From NCBI GenBank assembly GCA_030522415.1, contig CM060112.1:16634227-16698226 (forward strand): DNA of 64,000 bases. The letters are read 5' to 3'. Below the pieces are notes generated by a model that did not search any database, was not told the DNA's origin, and saw nothing but the letters and a program-made list of their open reading frames with translations. The position numbers and the translations under genes are program-made. Below, piece after piece: positions 59,261 through 64,000 of the stretch. Source of the stretch: Channallabes apus. Its lineage: Eukaryota; Chordata; Actinopteri; Siluriformes; Clariidae. Numbering within the stretch: the stretch's first letter is position 1; each line of letters opens with the position of its first letter.

Positions 59261-62201
59261 CCTTCATATACTCATCTTGATTCTCCTCAAGTGTGTCAAG
59301 GTTACTGGATACATAAGCTGTCAGTGATAGGTACAAGTACACTTAGTTACAGTAAAACAATTTGCATGGAATGATAAAATAACTCAGCTGATACAACCAT
59401 GTTAAATGAAGATGAGGGCACGGTTCTATTACCTGTAATAGAAGTGCCGCACGGGATGTTGTCGATTGCTCCATGGCTATTAGCGTGTACCAAATAACAA
59501 GGTTCGTCATTGTAGCTGGCCTTCTGTACACTAACACAGAACTCTCCTAGCTCTTTACCAGTGTCTGAAACCGTCACCATGGAGTCCACAAACAGGCACT
59601 GATCTACATCTTTAGGTCCTGAAAGATGAAAAGACGTGACAATTTTAATATTATTTAGACATTCTGATCAAAATCGCACACTTGTATTGCATGCCTGCTT
59701 AGAACATTTGACTGTTTAATATAAATGTAAGCACTCACAACATTTATAATCGAGTACCAAGGTTATGGAAATTAGCTGTACCTGAAACTCAAAGCCCAAG
59801 CAAATACAGCCCATCCCTTCAGTGCTCCTAAATCCTTGCCACAAAAACATGTGTAGGCCGAATAAGCTGAAGCGGTTGAATTTTAATTTACATGAAGACA
59901 GCGTGTATCGACAGATATTCAAGCACAGTGAAATTATTTCCTTTGTTTATTCTTCCTTGTTAGGAAGCTAGGTTGAGAGTGCAGTCAATGACGCCAATTA
60001 GTCTATATCTCAAGCATGGGGAGAACATGCAAACTACATGCACAAAGACCTGAGGTGGAGATCGAACCCGGAAGAGTGCTAACCACTAAGTCACCACGCC
60101 GCCTTAAAATCTGAAATTGTTGTTTGTTTTTCGGCTGCTCCCATTGAGGGGTCGCCATAGTGGACACAGGTTTTAATGCCCTTCCTGACCCAACCCACCC
60201 ACTTTGTAACTGGGCTTGGGACCGGTACTGTGTCCAGTGGCTCGGGGCTAAACATGTTTGGATAACTTACTTTCTTTGCCACTACCATTGGCAAAGAAAT
60301 CTACAAAAACAAATCTGATATGATTAGACAATATTGAAGTTATTTATTAGTATTAATAATGTCCATTTATCTCACAGTGGAGAAATCTGCACAGTGCATC
60401 CGGAAAGTATTCACATCACATTTTCCACATTTGTGTTATATTAGAGCCTTATTCCAAAATTGATTAATTAATTTTTTTCCCCCTCAAAATTCTACACACA
60501 ACACACCATTATGACGTGAAAAAAGTTTACTTGATGTTTTTGCAAATTTATTTAAAAAAAAAAAAAGAAGAGAAATCACATATACATAAGTATTCACAGC
60601 CTTTGCTCAATACTTTGTCGATGCACCTTTGGCAGCAATTACAGCCTCAAGTCTTTTTGAATATGATGCCACAAGCTTGGCACACCTGTCCTTGGCCAGA
60701 TTCGACCATTCCTCTTTGCAGCACCACTCATGCTCCATCAGTTTGGATGGGAAGCGTTGGTGCACAGCCATTTAAGATCTCTCCAGAGATGTTCAATTGG
60801 ATTCAAGTCTTGGCTCTGGCTGGGCCACTCAAGGACATTCGCAGAGTTGTCCTGAAGCCACTCCTTTGATAGTTTGGCTGTGTGCTTAAGGTTGTTGTCC
60901 TAATGAACCATCACCCCAGTCTGAGATCAAGAGCGCTCTGGAGCAGGTTCTAATCCACAATGTCTCTGTACATTGCTGCAGCCATCTTTTCCTTTATCCT
61001 GACTAGTCTCCCAGTTCCTGCCGCTGAAAAACATCCCCACAGCATGATGCTGCCACCACCATGCTTCACTGTAGGGATGGTATAGGCCTGACTTTCACAC
61101 CAAAGAATTCAATCTTTGTCTCATCAGACCAGAGAGAATTTTGTTTCTAATGGTCGGAGAGTCCTTCAGGTGCCTTTTAGCAAACTCCAGGCGGGCTGCC
61201 ATGTGCCTCTTTCTAAGGAGTGGCTTCCGTCTGGACACTCTACCAAATAGGCCTGATTAGTGGATTGCTGCGGAGATGGTTATCCTTCTGGAAGGTTCTC
61301 CTCTCTTCACAGAGGACCTCTGGAGCTCAGACAGAGTGACCATCGGGTTCTTGGTCACCTCCCTGACTAAGGCCCGTCTCCCCCGATCGCTCAGTTTAGA
61401 TGGCCGGCCAGCTCTAGGATGAGTCCTGGTGGTTTCGAACTTCTGCCACTTACGGATGATGGAGGCCACTGTGCTCAATGGGACCTTCAAAGGAGCAGTA
61501 TTTTTTTCGGTAACCTTCCCCAGATTTGTGCCTCGAGATAATCCTGCCTCGGAGGTCTACAGACAATTCCTTTGACTTCATGCTTGGTTTGTGCTCTGAC
61601 ATGAACTTCTGTCATCTGTGGGATCTTACTGTATATAGACAGGTGTGTGCCTTTCCAAATGATGTCTAGTTAACTGAATTTACTCCAATTAAGCTGCAGA
61701 AACATCTCAAGGATGATCAGGGAGACAGGATGTGCCTGAGCGTCATGGCAAAGACTGTGGATACTTATGTACATATGCTTTCTCAATTTTTTGATTATTA
61801 ATAAATTTGCAAAAATCTCAAGTAAACTTTTTTCATGTTGTCATTATGGGGTGTTGTGTGTAGAATTCTGAGGGGAAAATGAATTTAATCCATTTTAGAT
61901 TAAGGCTGTGACATAACAAAATGTGGAAAAATTGATGCGCTCTAATTAGGATGATTAGAGTGATTTCTATCATAACCAGATGGTATCAAGTCCAGACTAA
62001 TACTAACAATCACTGATTCAAGATCAGGCAGAACAGACAGCTCTGATAAAAAAAAACAAAAAAACTTTTCATTAAGTTTAAACAGGATTCTGGGGTCAAA
62101 GAATAAAGATAATGTCACTTACCGATGCTGGAAAGAAACTCTAATGCTTCATTCGAGGCTTTTATTTCTGTCATTTCAAGCGGCCCTGTAGTTTCATTCA
62201 T
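55930..62201 (-). CDS. catip: CATIP, ciliogenesis-associated TTC17-interacting protein, 357 aa
   Basis: Nine coding exons on minus: 62201-62123, 59618-59433, 59317-59262, 59127-59041, 58860-58693, 57125-57001, 56927-56851, 56756-56668 and 56136-55930; 1074 bp with every phase closing. The start is the first ATG after an in-frame stop. Recognisable stretches: ALEFLSSIG near the N-terminus, [65 protein letters not shown] (the family's hallmark) and a C-terminal RIIa-like helix region [20 protein letters not shown]. The protein binds TTC17 and acts in actin polymerisation and primary cilium assembly, in cytoplasm and at the plasma membrane. Length is slightly under the human protein (about 387 aa), mostly at the ends. 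Introns carry Tc1 relics. An RFX X-box lies upstream (62349-62362). No lesions seen. Confidence 0.95.
57300..58020 (+). pseudogene. Tc1-like transposase relic in catip intron 5
   Basis: Plus-strand frames read Leu-Ser-Asp-Glu-Ser (near 57430; first catalytic Asp), [29 protein letters not shown] (second Asp) and, after an in-frame [23 protein letters not shown] (Glu). A G-run of about 22 at 57601 and other breaks kill the frame. It is antisense to catip and a different Tc1 family from copies A and B. Confidence 0.75.
58055..58205. repeat. (CT)n / (TA)n / (GA)n compound low-complexity tract
   Basis: A 28-bp CT run, then CT-rich DNA, TA/CA units and a GA/G-rich stretch. It lies within catip intron 5. 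Confidence 0.85.
59226..59256. repeat. (GATA)n microsatellite
   Basis: Seven to eight ATAG units, five bases from the donor of catip exon 3 (exon ends 59262). Confidence 0.9.
59975..60110 (-). mobile_element. SINE fragment
   Basis: 'ggggagaacatgcaaactac', 'gatcgaacccggaagagtgc' and 'aaccactaagtcaccacgcc' match the tRNA-head half of the 2898 SINE on minus. Confidence 0.65.
60394..61940 (-). pseudogene. Tc1-like element relic in catip intron 1
   Basis: The left end 'cagtgcatccggaaagtatt' and right end 'aacaaaatgtggaaaaattg' are typical of a fish Tc1 family. The minus strand carries the HTH part (61490-61257: [20 protein letters not shown], then [20 protein letters not shown]) and, further on, complements of 'ccaccaccatgcttcac' (Gly-Gly box) and 'aagtcttggctctggctggg' (the DLNPIE region). 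Frames are broken repeatedly. Confidence 0.75.
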
Positions 62202-62348
62202 ATCTTTCAGTTTAATCACGGGTTCAAAACGGCATTAACATTCCAAAATACCGTTATCGGGTTAAACACATGTGATAATAAAAAGTTAGGAAGATACGCG
62301 AAGTTACAAAGACGTTGGGCTCATTTTCCAAACTCGCTCGAGCCCTTG

Positions 62349-62362
62349 GTATCCATGGCAAC
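62349..62362 (-). promoter_or_regulatory. RFX X-box upstream of catip
   Basis: The minus strand reads GTTGCCATGGATAC, which matches the X-box consensus (GTNNCC, a 2-base centre, GGNAAC-type half) at all key positions except one base of the second half. It lies 148-161 bp upstream of the catip ATG. RFX factors drive ciliary genes through such sites in promoters, which fits the product. Confidence 0.65.
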
Positions 62363-62369
62363 AATAAAG

Positions 62370-63105
62370 CAAACATGTAGTTTACCGTAAGTCTGGTTGT
62401 AATTGCTCAGAATATAACGACACAATAATACTCAACAGTGAGTTTGACTATAGACCATGTTGCTTTCATGCATTCATAAGTAACTTATAGTGTTATTACG
62501 GTAAACCATTAACAAGTATATGGTGGATTATTGTACTGTATAGCCGAGTTAATGCTGTTACCACACGCGCACTTTCTTTACCGCCATGTCCACGCCTACG
62601 GCTATATTCGTGGCCAGAGTCAGTTTTTTTGTTATTCAATATTAAAACTAAATTTTAGTCAAAATTGTCAGCAAAATAAAACAAGTTCCTCATAGGAGTA
62701 AAACAATTACAGTCAAGTAATGTATGTTTGGGTTTTACATGATGAACACTGTGGTGAATTTTCTCTTGATAGTAAAAGTTTGTGTGTAGCTTTTGAGTGG
62801 CCTATCCTCCATCTTGTATAAATGACTTGATCCCAAAAATAAAATGTATGTTTCATTCCAAAATCACACCTTTCAATTCACAGAGATTTATTTATCGTAC
62901 ATTTGTACACACCAGTACCAGGCTCATTGTTGAAATAAATCAATTTGTTCACTTTTACCATGGCTACAGCTCCAGGTTAGCTTTGCACTGACCGCCTATT
63001 AAAACCTACTCAATAGGTGCACTTTGGAGATGTTATTTTACACTAAATAGTGAAAAATATGTGAAGAAATACAGCAAAAACTGGTCCAAGCATTTGTAAC
63101 TCAAA
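62370..63105. other. upstream flank of catip; no other gene
   Basis: Moderately AT-rich; contains 'ccgccatgtccacgcctacg' near 62581 and no long frame with coding character. Confidence 0.4.
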
Positions 63106-63111
63106 AGAGTT

Positions 63112-63487
63112 CATTCATTCATTCATTTTCTGTACCGCTTTATCCTTATATACAGGGTCGCGGGGGCCTGGAGTCTATCCCAGGAAACTTAGGGCACAAG
63201 GCGGGGTACACCCTGGACAGGGTGCCAATCCATCGCAGGGCACACACACATACTCACATACACACACTCATTCACACACTACGGGCAATTTGGAATGTCA
63301 ATTAACCTAACCTACATGTCTTTGGACTGTGAGAGGAAACCGGAGTACCCGGAGGAAACCCACCAAGCACGGGGAGAACATGCAAACTCCATGCACACAG
63401 AGACGAGAATCGAGCCTGGCCGGGAATCGAACCCAGACCCTGGCGGTGCAAGGCGACAGTGCTAACCACTACACCACCGCGCCGCCA
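63112..63487 (-). mobile_element. tRNA-derived SINE, near full length
   Basis: Third almost complete copy of the 2898 family: (ATTC)n tail at the left, B-box complement near 63423 and GGCGGCGCGG on minus at the right end. Confidence 0.85.
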
Positions 63488-63489
63488 GA

Positions 63490-64000
63490 ACTCAAAAGAG
63501 TTAATTTAGTTAATTTTATTTTATCTATACGACTGTTAGTGGTAAGATCCTTAGTCTGCACGAAGCCCTCATTTTAAACTCCTGAATTGTCAGCAGTAAG
63601 GTAAGATCACTGATTTCGCAACATTGAAACTCCAAGAATTTCCTGATCTAACATGACAAATTACAATTTCCAGCCAAAATTCGTTTGCACTCCTGGTCAA
63701 TGTTTGATAAGATAATTATCTTAAGCTAAAAACTGCTGGACCAGTCCGAATACAGGAATCGCTAACAAAGACAAAGTCAAGCACAAAGCCATAAACAAGC
63801 ACTGAATGTAAGAGGGGTTATTATTGAAAGCTTAGTGACTTAACTAAGGTTAACTATAGGAGCTCTTACGGTGAAATGGAAGCCTACAAAACTCACAGAC
63901 CAGGGCTGCTAAATACTGAACACTACACCATGTGAACGTTGTCTAGCTTTTATTGCATCACCCTCAGCAAACTTCCAGAGTCTCTGCAAGTAACAACACA
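63490..64000. other. no gene recognised
   Basis: Nothing assignable in the last 500 bases. Confidence 0.4.

Overview
The window looks like teleost fish nuclear DNA. Host genes are split by introns with GT-AG borders, intergenic DNA is AT-rich, and the repeats are typical of fish: Tc1/mariner, hAT, DIRS, RTE-like and Rex1-like elements, and a tRNA-derived SINE in many copies. A catfish or other otophysan is a guess from repeat flavour only. About 3 kb of the 64 kb is recognisable host coding sequence; most of the rest is transposon or tandem repeat.

Host genes, left to right: (1) one exon at 1926-2000 (-) resembling the N-terminal EF-hand region of dystrotelin. (2) A complete CARD-containing, caspase-8-like protease on + (untranslated first exon near 7640-7925, coding exons 11030-13085, 360 aa). 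(3) Two well-formed but unidentified 3' exons on - at 16069-16576. (4) A complete tandem-DED initiator caspase of the caspase-8/-10 family on - (six coding exons 38223-34267, 466 aa; untranslated first exon near 44441). (5) A complete nine-exon catip gene (ciliogenesis-associated TTC17-interacting protein) on - (62201-55930, 357 aa), with a near-perfect RFX X-box about 150 bp upstream of its start. All splice phases close in the three complete genes, which strongly supports the exon models.

The two caspases lie about 21 kb apart on opposite strands. One carries a CARD and the other two DEDs, and both keep the His/Cys dyad and the P1-Asp pocket arginines, so this is a death-receptor/apoptosis locus with two apparently active initiator-type proteases. 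Catip belongs to cilium assembly and is unrelated.

Mobile DNA can be dated by nesting. Three hAT-type elements have perfect 8-bp target duplications (4758-7153, 9412-9948, 23643-24939), and a fourth at 40078-41254 has a 6/8 match and splits a LINE. A DIRS-like retroelement (about 28010-30746) keeps gag, reverse transcriptase and tyrosine-recombinase remnants. Two closely related Tc1 elements (20667-22268 and 45356-46968) differ by a clean 34-bp internal inversion. Intron 1 of the DED caspase carries a degenerate ~135-bp tandem array (about 41760-44110), and a GATATC/ACTAGT-rich repeat lies just beyond its promoter. I saw no CRISPR array, rRNA, or bona fide tRNA gene. I did not find a new enzyme system; the most unusual items are the orphan exon pair, the dimeric array, the micro-inversion, and a 3.8-kb block with inverted ends that contains a CpG-rich core and a possible spliced mini-gene.
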